64,000 bases of DNA from contig QPMI01000399.1 in the NCBI GenBank assembly GCA_004431415.1, forward strand, positions 150,306 through 214,305, in the 5' to 3' direction. Source of the stretch: Cyanophora paradoxa. Taxonomy: Eukaryota > Glaucocystophyceae > Cyanophorales > Cyanophoraceae. Both the position numbers and the translations under genes were made by a program. The notes under the pieces are model-generated. The model saw nothing but the letters and a program-made list of their open reading frames with translations. It made no database searches and had not been told where the DNA came from. Positions 53,743-64,000 of this stretch are shown here, one piece after another (the first letter of the stretch is position 1; each line of letters starts with the position of its first letter).

Positions 53743-55772
53743 ATGAAGCAGTCAAAGCGAAAGGAACCCAGCCTCTGGGATGACGGCTTCGACGAGGCCC
53801 GACGTCGGCACCGCTGGCACGGCAAGCGACCCGACAGCAGCAGCTCGTGGGCCGGCAAGGGCAACATGAAGCGTGTCAACAAGATCACTCAGCAGGCGCG
53901 CAAGGCGAAGGAGCCCAAGCTCCCTGACCTCGACATCCTCAAGGGCGAGCACCCCGCGGCAACGGTCCGCTGCCTGGACACCAGCGGCCGCGCCTACCAC
54001 GTTCGCCTTGGCGACTTCGTCATCTGTTCAGTTAGCTCAGACACCCAGCTGTGTCCAGAACTCAGCGTCGTTCGCCCGAAGCCCTTCCATTTCCCGCGCC
54101 CAGGTGAAACGATTTTGGCGCGAGTCGAGGGCGAGTTCCCAACACAGACGAAGGCGAAGCGCGGCGACTTCAACTACTCCGTCAACGGCGTCATCCTTCG
54201 GCGCTTCGTGCGCCCGGAGGACTCCGATGTGAAGGACTGCGGGCTCGGCAGCGTGATCATCAAGGCAGACGGGGAGCAGGCAGCCGTGGCCATCGCAAAC
54301 CACCTCATCTACTACTCGAACGTGACGGTCCGCCCGCCGCGCCCGCGCCCCGTTCCAGCGTCCGATGCCCGTGCGCGCAGGTTCACGCACCCGCGAAGGT
54401 GGTGGCCGCGGACGAGTACAAAGCCCTCAACCACGCCGATCCCCACATCTACGTCTGTAAGCAAATCATGACGTTCCCGGGCGACGGCTCCTTCCAGTTC
54501 GACGTCGCCCTCGCCTTCAACGCGAGGCTCAAGCGAGTGGCGAAGAAGAAGATGGCGTGCTTCCTCCGGCCGCTGTCGAGGCCGGAGGAGCGCGTGGAGG
54601 CGATTGGCTACCTTCAGGACGCCGCCGCGAACGCCCTCAAGCGCCGGAAGACCGGGACGCAGCTTGTCAACGTCAAGATCCCGGTGGCCGGGCCGGCAAT
54701 GTTGGTCTGCGGCTCTTATGACTCGTTCGAAGTTCTTTTTCCTATCCTCTAACGGTGCGCATCGCAGGAGAACATCGTGGCGCAGGTCGCGCACGTCGCC
54801 ACGCCCATCGACCCGAAGACGGGCCAGCCGATCCCGGTTGACAAGCTGCCGGCGGCGAATCGCTTCGTTATCGAGCTTCCGGACCGCGAGACCGCTGCTG
54901 GTGGAAGCCGCTTCCTTTTTCCCGCTCGCTGTTCTTTTTCCGACCTCTTTGCAGCTGTTCTCGGTCCCTCCGGCGTGGCGCAAGCGTCCAAGCGCGTCTG
55001 CAAGCGGGACGCGGACGGGAAGGCGATCCGGAAGCACAGCGAGATGCAGACCGTCACCGTCGAGAAGGCGTACGGCGGCTTAATCGTGCCGCGCCACACG
55101 GGCTCCCATGACGTCGTCCAGTTCGACGAGCGTGCGCCCGGCCCGCCCTCGCCGCGCCGCTCGCTTACGAAGCTCTGCTCCTTGGGCGCGGCAGGTCCCG
55201 GTCGGATCGTGGCCACGAAGCGCTCGGGCAGGAAAGGTGGGCACGTCACGCTCGAGCTTCCGAGCTACGAGTACGGCCCCGACGGCGAGCGCATCGCCAG
55301 CCTCGCGGGGCCCCTCGCGGCTGTCCCCGTGAAGCGCCCGCGCCGGTGCCGCGCCGGCGCCAACACCGTCGCCAAGGCGCCGCCTGTCCCGAAGCAGCCC
55401 CTTCAGAACCTGCCGCCGCCGCCCTGCCGGCCCCCGCCGCCGCCGCCCTGCCGGCCCCCGCCGTCGCCGCCCCGCCGGCCCCCGCCGCCGCCGCCCTGCC
55501 GGCCGCCGCCGCCGCCGCCCCGCCCGCCCCCGCCCCGCCGGTCGCCGCCCTGTCGGCCCCTGCTGCTGCTGCCCCACCGGCCGCTGCCGCCCTACCTGCC
55601 CCCGCCGCATCCGCCTCGGTCCCCAAGTGCGCCCCCTCCCCCTCGCCCCCGCTCGGCTACTTGCTCGCCTAATCCTGCAGCAGGAAGGATCGCGCGGCAC
55701 AGCTCGCGGCCGCGGTGGCGGCGCGCAAGAGGGCAAAGTCGTGAAGCTGCTACTGAGAATCGCACTATCTAG
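53743..55772 (+). CDS. Unknown multi-exon protein with Pro-rich C-terminus
   Basis: ATG 53743 gives MKQSKRKEPSLWDDGFDEAR, then KGNMKRVNKITQQARKAKEP, VRCLDTSGRAYHVRLGDF, GDFNYSVNGVILRRFVRPED and VIIKADGEQAAVAIANHLIY. Another exon has VVAADEYKALNHADPHIYVC, FQFDVALAFNARLKRVAKKK and LVNVKIPVAGPAMLVCGSYD. GT-AG introns near 54733-54768 and 54900-54950 lead to ENIVAQVAHVATPIDPKTGQ and PSGVAQASKRVCKRDADGKA. The end is a (Pro-Pro-Pro-Cys-Arg)-like low-complexity tail. I do not recognise the family. Its conserved-looking blocks and its position next to a transposase-like gene would fit an element-encoded accessory gene, but nothing proves this. Confidence 0.45.
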
Positions 55773-55811
55773 GTTACAAGGTGCGCTATGTCTGGTCCAA
55801 ATCCATTTCGT

Positions 55812-58800
55812 CTATTTCCCCTCCGCTAGATCGTCTGCTAGAACCTCTGCTAGGGCCCTATCATCGAAATCGAGCATGTTGGCGCCCTCATCCTCCGCCT
55901 CCATCTCCTCCTCCGCCTCCTCCTCTGCCTCGGCGTCGTACTCGGCGGTCTCCTCCTCCTCCTCCTCCTCGTCCCCGCTCTCCTCGGGCACCTCGTCCTC
56001 CGGCACCGGATCCCCCTCCTGCAGCTCAATATCCTCGTCGATCTCCTCCTCGTCCGCAGGCAGGGGCACCGCTGCCACCTCCTCGCCCCCCGGCGGCGCC
56101 GCCGCCGCCCCTTCGCCCTGCATAGCCGCTGACCGGTGGGGACGGGCCGCAGGTCGGGGGATGAAGGGCCCATCTGGCCAGGCCTTGGCGGCGACGGGCG
56201 CGTCGTACTCGGCGTGGGCAGCGTCCTTCCCGCCGGCGCTCGCCTCCGTCATGTTCCGCATCCACAGCGCCAGGCGCCGCCGCTGGTGCGTCATGATCTG
56301 CTTGAGCATGTCGAGGTCCTTGTTCCACCCGCCACCGAGAGACGTGACGGTGTGTCGCAGGCGCCGAAGGAGGCCCATGTAGGACTCGATGACCTCGCAG
56401 CTCCAACGGCCGGGCGCGTTCGTGTTGTCGACGCGCGCCCAGAACGCGAGGTGCGCAAGCGTCGAGTGCATGTAGCGTGTGAAGATCTTCCATAACGGGA
56501 AGTGTGTCTCCATCAGGCCCTGGAGCTCGGCGACGGCCTCGATAACTTGCTGCCGCGCCTCCTCGTCGGGCTTCATGTTCCGCTCGTACTGGTAGATGAT
56601 CTGGCGGAGCTGCCAAATCTCGTGCATGCCCCTCGTCTTCTCGCTCCAGCTCTCCTTACTGTCGCCGAAGCAGATGCTGAAGAGGGTGTCGGGCGCCTCG
56701 GGGTCCTCCAGGATCTTCTTGGCGGTGTTGGCGGAGATCTTCTGGAAGAACTTGTAGGTGGCCCCGTTCTCGGTCTTCTCGAACTTGATGTTCCGCGCGT
56801 ATTTATCGCGAAGATGACGCTGCAGGTCTTCGATGCGCTTCTGCTGGTCCTCGGAGGCACCACAGGCGAGGGCGAGGAAGAAGTAGACGAAGAACCCGGC
56901 CACCCAGCTCTTGATGCCGTGCAGGGCGTCGTCGAGCCGGACCTGAGGTGCGCGTTGGCGTCCGCTGAGGCGAGGTGTCGCGGGCTTCTCACCTCGACGG
57001 CAGCGACGGGCAGCATGCTGTTCGGGAGCGGCTGCAGGAGGGCGTTGGCGTCGTGCTCGGGGGTGCGGATTCTCTGTTCGCTGGCTGGAGGGAGGCCGTC
57101 CCGATCCCGCGGCCCTGCTGCGCGCACGACTTCGACCGCCGAGCACTCGGACCTGCAGTAACGTGAGCCCCATGCCGAATCTCAGCGCGTGTGACTCGGC
57201 GAACTGACCCGCGTCGGTGGACAGAATCGCAGTGCGGGCACAGGTCGAAGCCGAGGAGGACGCGGAGGAACTTGTAGTCGCCCGTCACCAAGAATTCGAC
57301 CTCGACGGGCTTGTCGTGCTCGTACCCGGGGATCAGGGTGAGCGGGTTCTCGTTCAGGTACTCGACCATGTCGGCGAGGGGCTTGATGCGTGGGCGCAGG
57401 TTCTCCTCGCTGTCGCTACCGCCGAAGAGCATTAGGGGCAGGAGGCGTAGCAGCTCTGAACGCCCTTCAGCGGGTGGTACGCCTGCGTCCCGTCCTCCTC
57501 GATGACGTAGTAGCCGTCGACGATTGCCACGATGCAGGTCATGCCGTCGGTCGTGGAGACGCTCTTCCCGCGGAACGCGATCGTCCCGTCGCCCGCCAGG
57601 CGGACTCGAGGTCTGATCTTCTTCCCCCTGTGCTTGTGCAGCGGGACGAAAGCGCTGATGAGGGCCGACAGGGCGGGCGTCGGCGTGACAGCTCTGCGGG
57701 GCGGCGGCGCTGCCGCCTCTCCGCCCGCCGCCGGCGCTGCCGCCTCTCCGCCCGCCGCCGGCGCTGCGCTCGACGGAGGCACAAAGAGCTCGAGCATGAC
57801 GCCCGGCTTGCCCTTGTTCTCCTCGTCGCCGACGCCCGCCGCTGTTTCGACGATCTGCACGATCTGCACCGCTCGGTGAGCCTCGTCCCTCACCCCCGCC
57901 CCGCGCGCGCGCGCCGCGCCTTCTCGAGGTCATCGTTGACCTTGCCCGTAGCTTCGTGATGCAGTGCTTCGACGGGAGGAAGGCTCGCAGCCCCACGAAG
58001 TGCTTCTTCAGGGCCTTCTTGAGGAGCTTCGTGAACTCAAAGTACGTCGCCTGCCCCGGGTCGGTTTAGAACGGGATGGGGGGTTAAACATTCGAGAAAG
58101 GGCGCACGTCCGAGATGCAGTGGCGGTCCTTCCACTCTAGAATCTCGCAGTCGGGGAAGGTGTCCCGCAGCTTCCTGCAGGCGATGCTCATCGCCTTCTT
58201 CACTTGCAGCTGACCCGATTTGCTCGTTTCCAGGGCTCGTTGGGCCTGCGGACGGTGGTTCAGAAAGGTGCTCTTCTCCAACGATTTTGTAGCCTATTAA
58301 AGTACGATTCTCGGTAGCTCTTTTTATGTATAATAACGCGCACTGCGTGTGGCCCGATGATGCTCACGAGGCGGCGTGCCTCCGCCTCCAGCGCCTCCCT
58401 CCTCTTCTGATAGGCGCCCTCCTCCTCTCCTTTGTTCCTGGGGCGCCCTGGATAAGCATGCATATGCCTGCGCGCGCGCCGCCCCGCCTTGTACCTCGCG
58501 AAGTTCTTTTTAAACATGGGGAGGCGGATCTGGATGTCCGGACTCGCAGCGTTTAGAATCGTCGAGAGCAGCATGCGGAGGAACCGCGTGCGCCGCTGCC
58601 TGGACGTATCCGAGCATCCCTTCCCAGGGACCTGCCTAGCTATGCGCGAGATGGTCGCTGCACGCTGTGCCGAAGTCCGCGGGACCTTGGCGCGCTTCGA
58701 CTGGTGCTCCTCCCTAAGCTTCTTGTTCTCCGCCTCAAGCACTGCGATGCGCTCGTCGCGCGCTTTGAGCGTCGCCTTGCGGACGATCCGCTCCTCAGGC

Positions 58801-58905
58801 GGCACATCTTCCTTGCCGCGAGCGCGTTTCGGGCGGTGCCGGGGCCGGGGCCGGCCGCGGCGCCGGGCTCGGCGCCTCATTAAGAACTGCATTCGTCTGC
58901 TCGCG
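55812..58905 (-). CDS. Transposase-like (DDE/RNase H-type) protein, tentative
   Basis: Multi-exon minus-strand gene. Blocks in order: basic N-terminus with a short Leu-zipper-like helix (RDERIAVLEAENKKLREEHQ), FKKNFARYKAGRRAR, YFEFTKLLKKALKKHFVGLR, IRPRVRLAGDGTIAFRGKSV, TDGMTCIVAIVDG, PVEVEFLVTGDYKFLRVLLG with FDLCPHC, RLDDALHGIKSWVAGFFVYF, WKIFTRYMHSTLAHLAFWAR, GRWSCEVIESYMGLLRRLRH, and an acidic C-terminus (many Glu/Asp) to 55812. The GDG...TGDYKFL...CxxC pattern and a late conserved Glu resemble a family of eukaryotic transposon proteins in which GDG and GDxK aspartates lie in an RNase H-like fold. Several exon joins, for example near 57900, are unresolved, so it may be decaying. Terminal inverted repeats were not found. 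Confidence 0.42.
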
Positions 58906-58947
58906 GCCGGGCAGAGAGCATACACTCGTAAGCGCGGGCAAGTCAAG

Positions 58948-59361
58948 TCATGACATCGAATTTGAATGAGCGGCATACCACGTCGGCGCCGAACGCGCGA
59001 CGACCGCGCTGCTGCTGCTGCTCTGGGCTAATCTGAGGCGATTGCGGGCTCGCTGGAGCGATGGCGACCCGGGTGGCGAAGCTGGAGGGCTCTGCAGGAT
59101 GCACTGGAGGAACACAGCCACTGCGGTGGCCTCTTGAAGCGCCGCCGTGCAAGCTAAGCTATGCGGATACAATGGAGACGCAATGCCGCGCGCCTCCAGT
59201 TCCAGGTGGGCGTTTCGGCTGTGGGTGAGCACTGCGATGATCCGCATAAGCGCCTGGTACGCGACCGACGCGTCCGCCATCTCTAAAACGACTGCTGCGG
59301 GCGCTGGAAACGTTTGGGGCGCGGGCTGGGCCGCGGGACGGGGCGCGATGGGTCGCTGCAT
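58948..59361 (-). CDS. Unknown small protein
   Basis: ATG 59361 gives MQRPIAPRPAAQPAPQTFPA, then VVLEMADASVAYQALMRIIA, VLTHSRNAHLELEARGIASP and CTAALQEATAVAVFLQCILQ, probably helical, with a low-complexity end. No family recognised. The frame is intact to 58948, but the last third may be intronic. Confidence 0.35.
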   Translation of the reverse strand: MQRPIAPRPAAQPAPQTFPAPAAVVLEMADASVAYQALMRIIAVLTHSRNAHLELEARGIASPLYPHSLACTAALQEATAVAVFLQCILQSPPASPPGSPSLQRARNRLRLAQSSSSSAVVARSAPTWYAAHSNSMS

Positions 59362-59877
59362 CGCGCGGGCGGGTTCAAAACTCGGAAAAAAAGATCGCGT
59401 GTACCTCCCCTGCCATCTGCGGAAGCGGCAGCTCCGAGCGCCGCGAGCAAGCATACACATCCGCGACAGTTAGGCGCCGAAGAGCAGCAGGCGAGCCAGC
59501 ATGCGCGATAATGCGCAATTGCGATGCATAGCTACCTTAGGCGAAGCGGCTGGTCCACCCGCGCGGTCCTTGCCGGCCGCGATGCTCGCTCGTCGATATG
59601 GGTATGACGCGCTAAGCAAGGGGAGCATGCCCAGACTGGGTACGCAAACTGCTGAACGTCCAACTCCAGCTGAACGCCCTGCAGCTGGTGGGCCTGAAGC
59701 AGCCTCAAGCGTTAGCTATGTCGCATCGACAGTGTAGCTATGTTAGCTGTGGAGCGAAGCATATGCCCGCTGACTACGTGTCCGAGGAGGAGGACCAGGA
59801 GGAGACCATCAACGCGCCGTGCAATCGCCCAATGACTTCGTCTGTCATCGAGATCAACAGCAGCGACTCGGAGAGCG

Positions 59878-60495
59878 ATGGACCAGCGGCAGCGCGCCGA
59901 GCGCAGGGCGCGCATGAAGGCGGACGAGGAGCGCGCGCTCGAGGAGGAGGATGAGATCAGGCGGCGCCACCAGGCAGCTTTGGAGGTCAACCTCGCAATA
60001 GAGCGCGACTCGGTGAGGCCATACAAGCTGGCCGAGCTCAAGCAGTTGCTGGAGTACGCGCGCGCGTGGATGCGCGAGCACGAGCAGCTGTACGAGCAGT
60101 TCGAGGTCGCGCTGGCGCACAACAACCTCCTCGAGGCCATTAACCTGCGGTCGGAGATCCGCAAGCACCGCAGCACGGCGCGCTTCTGCGGGCAGGACCC
60201 CCTCGGGCTCTACGAGGAGGCGGCCTTCAAGCCTCTCTATGACAACGTGACGGCCTTGCAGCGGCGGGCGGGGCAGATGGAGCATTTCGGCGACAATCTC
60301 TTCAAGTGCGCGGAGCACTTCCAGCGGGTGCGCATCCGGCAGCAGCAGGCGGCGGCGGCGGCGGCGGCGGAGGCGGCGGAGGCGGCGGCGGAGGCGGACG
60401 GGGCTGCTGCTGCTGCTCGGTGCAAGCGCCGCCGCCTGCGTCGCGGCGACGGCGTGCTCGTCTCGCGGCCGGACGATGCCGACGACGAAGCGTAG
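59878..60495 (+). CDS. Unknown charged coiled-coil protein
   Basis: A single uninterrupted exon of 205 codons. An N-terminal highly charged helix (RAERRARMKADEERALEEED), then PYKLAELKQLLEYARAWMRE, YEQFEVALAHNNLLEAINLR, FKPLYDNVTALQRRAGQMEH, a poly-Ala run, and a basic C-terminus KRRRLRRGDGVLVSRPDD. No family recognised. The last 45 bp of the gene are repeated at about 60790-60835, beyond the minisatellite. Confidence 0.5.
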   Translation: MDQRQRAERRARMKADEERALEEEDEIRRRHQAALEVNLAIERDSVRPYKLAELKQLLEYARAWMREHEQLYEQFEVALAHNNLLEAINLRSEIRKHRSTARFCGQDPLGLYEEAAFKPLYDNVTALQRRAGQMEHFGDNLFKCAEHFQRVRIRQQQAAAAAAAEAAEAAAEADGAAAAARCKRRRLRRGDGVLVSRPDDADDEA

Positions 60496-60499
60496 CGCC

Positions 60500-60790
60500 G
60501 TTAGCCGCCCCCGCCCCGCCGTTAGCCGCCCCCGCCCCGCCGGCCCCCGCCCCGCCCCGCCGGCCCCCGCCCCCGCCCGCCGGCCCCCGCCCCCGCCCCG
60601 CCCCGCCCCGCCCCCGCCCCGCCCCGCCCCCGCCCCGCCCCCGCCCCGCCCCGCCCGCCCCGCCCCGCCCCGCCCCCGCCCCGCCGCCCCGCCCCCGCCC
60701 CGCCCGCCCCCGCCCCGCCCCGCCCCGCCCCGCCGGCCCCCGCCCCCGCCCCGCCGGCCCCCGCCCCCGCCCCGCCGGTCGCCGCCCTGC
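60500..60790. repeat. CCCCGCC minisatellite
   Basis: About 290 bp of C/G-only DNA made of CCCCGCC and CCGGCCCCCGCC units. It follows directly on the stop codon of the preceding gene and is then followed by a copy of that gene's 3' end. Confidence 0.9.
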
Positions 60791-60902
60791 CGGCGACGGC
60801 GTCCTCGTCTCGCGGCCGGACGATGTCTGCAGCTAGAGTCACCAGCTGCAGTCTGCACCTGGCTTGAATACGACAGATTTACTAGTTATTCTGCTATCGT
60901 GC

Positions 60903-60932
60903 GCGCACCGTGGCACCGTGGCACCGTGGCAC
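60903..60932. repeat. Tandem GTGGCACC repeat
   Basis: Three to four copies of the 8-bp unit CACCGTGG in a row. Small local expansion. Confidence 0.85.
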
Positions 60933-62404
60933 TCAGTGACTACCGAGAGTGGCGGGCGGGCTGGCGGGGCGGGCTGACAGGGCGGGGCGCCTGGCGGACA
61001 GTCGGGGGCCTCCGGGACACTCTGGCAGTCCGGGGCCTCGGGAGCCTATTTTCGCGCCATACAAGGCCTCCCCCGACCCTGCAGCTGCATAGGAGGCCTT
61101 ATATAGTGCTTTAAAAAGGTTCTCTAAGCTTTTTTCGATGTCTCCCAGCTCCTGGGGCGATGGGCCCATTTGGAAGGGCCAAAAGTCAGCAGAAGACTAG
61201 CTGTAACGTAGTGTATAGGCGTATGATGAGTCATATGGTATGACGGGTTAAATGGGCCCATCGCGGGGGCTTTGTGCAGGGCACTAAATAACGCCGTGTG
61301 ACGCCTCTACATCTTGAATAAAAAGTTCTAATCAAGATACGAGGCTGCCGTGCTTCAATCGCAAGCCTCGGAGTGCAGATTCCCTGGCAGATCAAAAATT
61401 GCGAACGCGATACCGGGGTCGCCGCGCGCTCGCAGCCTTGCGAAACCTTGAGAGCGGATAAGATTGCCGCCGACAGCGAGCCCAGCTCCCCGCTCGCAGT
61501 GCAGCCGCGCGCTTAAGGCGCCGGCCAGCCACTTGGCCCGGCTGCAGCTGCTCCGGCACGGGCGGCCTCAGCCAGCCGGCACCATGCTATCGCAGCTTCA
61601 GCCATGAGCCTCGGAGAGGGCGGAAGTCTCCGAGGCTCGGTCCGCGATCCAGGGCAGGCGTGCGTATGTTCCAAGTTCGCGGCGAGGGCGTGCGCCTCGC
61701 CGAATCGTTGTCGCGGCGTGCGCCTCGCCAGGTGTACTACAGTGCCACAGTGCCACGTTGTCGAAAGCGCGAGCCGCTCAGTCAGCCGAGTTTCCTCCGC
61801 TGGCCAACCGGGTACGCATACGCCCGGCCCGGCCCGGCATGCCACGAGAGCGCCCGCGGCGCTTCACGCGGTCTTCCTTCATCTCCGTGACCCGCTTCTG
61901 CGAGACGAGGTCGGTGGGGCAGCGGCTGCTTGCCGCAGTGCATGGATTGCCAGCCCCAGGTGCGAGGCCTTGACTCATCCCGAGCTTCCCGAGCAGATTA
62001 CCAGCGCGCCGGCGTAGCTCAGCGCCGATTGGGTCTGGCACGGTCCGCCTTTGCGGCCGACCCCGGTTCCGTGCCCAAGCCGTTCCGACCTTCCGAGCAG
62101 ATTACCAGGCGCGCCGGGCGCACCTAGCTCAGCGTCGCGAGCTTATAGGCTAGGCTTGCTCGGAGGCTCCGGATGCACGCACAGTTAGCCAACCCAGCCG
62201 CGCCCCGCGTCCCCGCCCGGCTGTCGTGTGGGCGACGCATGCGCAAAAGGAACACAAATTTTTCTCATCCGATGAGAGCTCTAGCTATGCAGGACGAAGC
62301 GAGCGGGCCGGGGCTAGCGCCCGATGGCGGGCGCCTCGAAAGGCGACGTCTCCGGCGGCACAGCAGCGTGTAGCTGCTGGACCGCGGCGACCCACCCTGC
62401 GACC
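60933..62404. other. Region without a supported gene
   Basis: One short minus-strand frame (61169-60933, MGPSPQELGDIEKSLENLFK) looks protein-like at its start but turns into low complexity. Direct repeats of about 40 bp, with GAGCAGATTACCAG and TAGCTCAGCG, lie at about 61986-62023 and 62091-62134. No RNA gene or conserved protein was recognised. Confidence 0.45.
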
Positions 62405-63999
62405 CTAGGCCCCGGGGTTCCCGCATGAGCACGTCCTCATGTAGAGATACTCGATAACGGCCTCCAGCTCCTCCACCTCCTTTATGTACATGCGCTCCTC
62501 CTTCCGCCACACCTTCGCCTCACGCTCCAACTCCAAGTCCCAATTCCTCTTCATCCTTGAGACCTGCGCCGCGCCGCGTTACGCGCCAGCGGGCGCACGC
62601 ACGCGTGTGGGCAATCGCGGACCTTGTTTTCCAAGTCATCCACCTTCGTCTGCAGCGCAGCGTTCTGGTTCTGCAGCTCCTCGCACTCCTCTTCGAGGTT
62701 TTTGACCCGAGTCGCTCTCTGCGGGCGCCGGAGGGACCGCCGTCAGCAGCGCATTGCGGGCGCGCGGCGCGGGCGGCGCGGCGGCCGGCGGGCTCACCAG
62801 ACTGGCGTTGAGCTGCATCATCTCCTTCTCCAGCTGAGCGATCTTCTCCTCCGTGAGCGATCTGCCGCTGCTTCTCCTGTTGGCCCACCGCAGATCAGGG
62901 AGCTCCCGCTCCAGGAGCTGCACTTCTGTTGGAGCTCCTCACGCTGCGCCGGTGCACGGAGGAACACGTCGACTTTCGCCTTCAGTTGATTGGCGAGCTC
63001 CGCGCCAGTTAGACCCTTGTCTAGGACATCCTGCGGCCGAATCAGCGAGGCAAGCTGCGGGCGAAGCGCACGGCGCGTGAAACGGCGCGCGCACACGCTG
63101 CTGAAGGTACTCGATCGCTTCAAGGAGCTTTGGACGCCATGCGAACCGCATCGGAAACCCGCTTGCAGCGGTGAGCCTCCGATAGAGTGCGGCGTCTCCT
63201 CCTCGATGCGAAAGCGGTGCCGCCCGGGCTTGTCCCAGGGGGTGAATCGATCTTCCTCCTCGCCCGTCATCTCGACATCGCACTTGCGCCGCTTGCACTG
63301 CTGCTTGGTGGACGTGGCGGGCTTCTTCGGGGCTGGCTTCTTCGCGCTGAGCTGGCAGGCGACGGCGCGACAGAGGGATCGTCCATATACCGCTCCATGG
63401 CAACGAAGGGATCCTCATATTGCTCGCTCGGTGCCGCCGCGGGCGAAGGCTGGGAGGTCGCCGCCGCTGCCCGCTTTGCGACTCACGCGCTTAGGCATGT
63501 CCACGGGGTCGCTGGCGAGGCCGCTGCGCCGGCGGCTGCGTGCGTGGAGGCGTGGCCGGCTGATCATGCGAAGGCTGCGATTGCGAGGGCGCAGCTACTA
63601 CCCGCTTGCGACGCGGGCGATCAGGCGTGTACACGGGGGTCGCTGATGAGGCAGCTGCGACAGGCGGCGTACACGGCTGTACAGGCGTACCCCCCCAAAG
63701 GCGTCCCTGGCGTCTCACAGCAGCCGCTGCCGGGGCTCTGCTCGAGCTCTGAGCGTACTGGCGAGACTTGTGGGGAGTCGCTCCCGCCCGCCGGCTCCGC
63801 CGCGGGAGGCGCCAGCGCGACCGCGGCCGTCGCATGCGCAGCTGGCGCTGCATGCGCAGGCTGAACGACTTGCTCGCTCAAAGCTGCGTCGCCAAAGTCG
63901 TCTGGATTCACGTCCTCGCCGAGGTCGTCCTGGCTGCCGCAGGTGCTGCCGCCAATCTGGCCGTGCCGCGGCCTGCCATCGCTGGCGCCGCCCAGCCAC
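62405..63999 (-). CDS. Unknown coiled-coil protein, 5' end beyond window
   Basis: The minus strand enters from the window edge with a Ser/Pro/Ala-rich low-complexity region. It continues with KKPATSTKQQCKRRKCDVEM, TGEEEDRFTPWDKPGRHRFR, IEEETPHSIGGSPLQAGF, KLLEAIEYLQQ, LIRPQDVLDKGLTGAELANQ and KAKVDVFLRAPAQREELQQK. Coiled-coil exons follow: SLTEEKIAQLEKEMMQLNAS, VKNLEEECEELQNQNAALQT, KVDDLENK, then VSRMKRNWDLELEREAKVWR and YIKEVEELEAVIEYLYMRTC, ending CGNPGA with TAG at 62405. Most joins are GT-AG. I do not recognise the family. Long heptads suggest oligomerisation. Confidence 0.6.
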
Positions 64000-64000
64000 G

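Noticed and set aside
61986-62134. tRNA gene
   Set aside because: Only an A-box-like string is present. No B-box, acceptor stem or anticodon arm could be drawn.
1-64000. CRISPR array, prokaryotic operons or ribosomal RNA genes
   Set aside because: No regularly spaced identical short repeats with unique spacers, no operon-like intronless gene strings and no rRNA sequence were seen.

Overview
The window is nuclear DNA from a eukaryote. Coding regions are very GC-rich, genes are split by many short introns (about 40-70 nt), and the conserved genes found are eukaryotic: spliceosomal (PRP16/DHX38, LSM7), ciliary (IFT80, DAW1/ODA16), mitochondrial (holocytochrome c synthase, an organellar uS5), signalling (MO25) and chromatin (a CDCA7-type zinc finger). 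IFT80 and DAW1 imply a flagellated cell. An RWP-RK factor and a possible LCIB-type carbonic-anhydrase-like gene fit a unicellular alga. The sequence alone does not fix the lineage. At least eight well-supported introns begin with GC instead of GT, which is far above the usual level of about one percent.

Layout. 1-4.6 kb: GC-rich low-complexity DNA with C homopolymers, a degenerate tandem repeat and a 272-bp direct repeat pair; no convincing gene. 4.7-7 kb: RWP-RK gene and a GT10 fucosyltransferase gene carrying two in-frame stops. 7.2-14.5 kb: IFT80, a two-repeat unknown protein, an LCIB-like gene and LSM7. 14.5-18.2 kb: AT-rich DNA with microsatellites, a truncated LINE and small insertions. 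18.2-38.9 kb: gene-dense region with HCCS, DAW1, a large coiled-coil protein, an ankyrin protein, PRP16, unknown genes, uS5, MO25 and a CDCA7-like gene. 39.2-53.5 kb: a nest of retroelements. 53.7-64 kb: an unknown gene, a transposase-like gene and several unknown coiled-coil genes, one of them cut by the window end.

The most striking region is the nest. A 5'-truncated LINE (39894-53104, minus strand) was hit by two roughly 2.1-2.3-kb retroelements that each encode one protein of about 600 residues and no reverse transcriptase (40120-49254 plus, 50104-52433 minus). One of these was then hit by a complete Ty3/gypsy element with indistinguishable LTRs (41771-48817), whose leader was itself hit by a 241-bp LINE 3' tail. 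Each step left a target-site duplication of 5-14 bp, and removing each insertion restores the interrupted sequence. The two single-protein elements are diverged homologues. Their 3' ends resemble the LINE tail, so they look like a non-autonomous family moved in trans, comparable in logic to mammalian HAL1.

The Ty3 element has a textbook -1 frameshift signal between gag and pol: a GGGAAAA heptamer, a 6-nt spacer and an 8-bp perfect stem.

Exon structures were inferred by eye from reading frame, splice dinucleotides and remembered family patterns. No alignment or database search was run.
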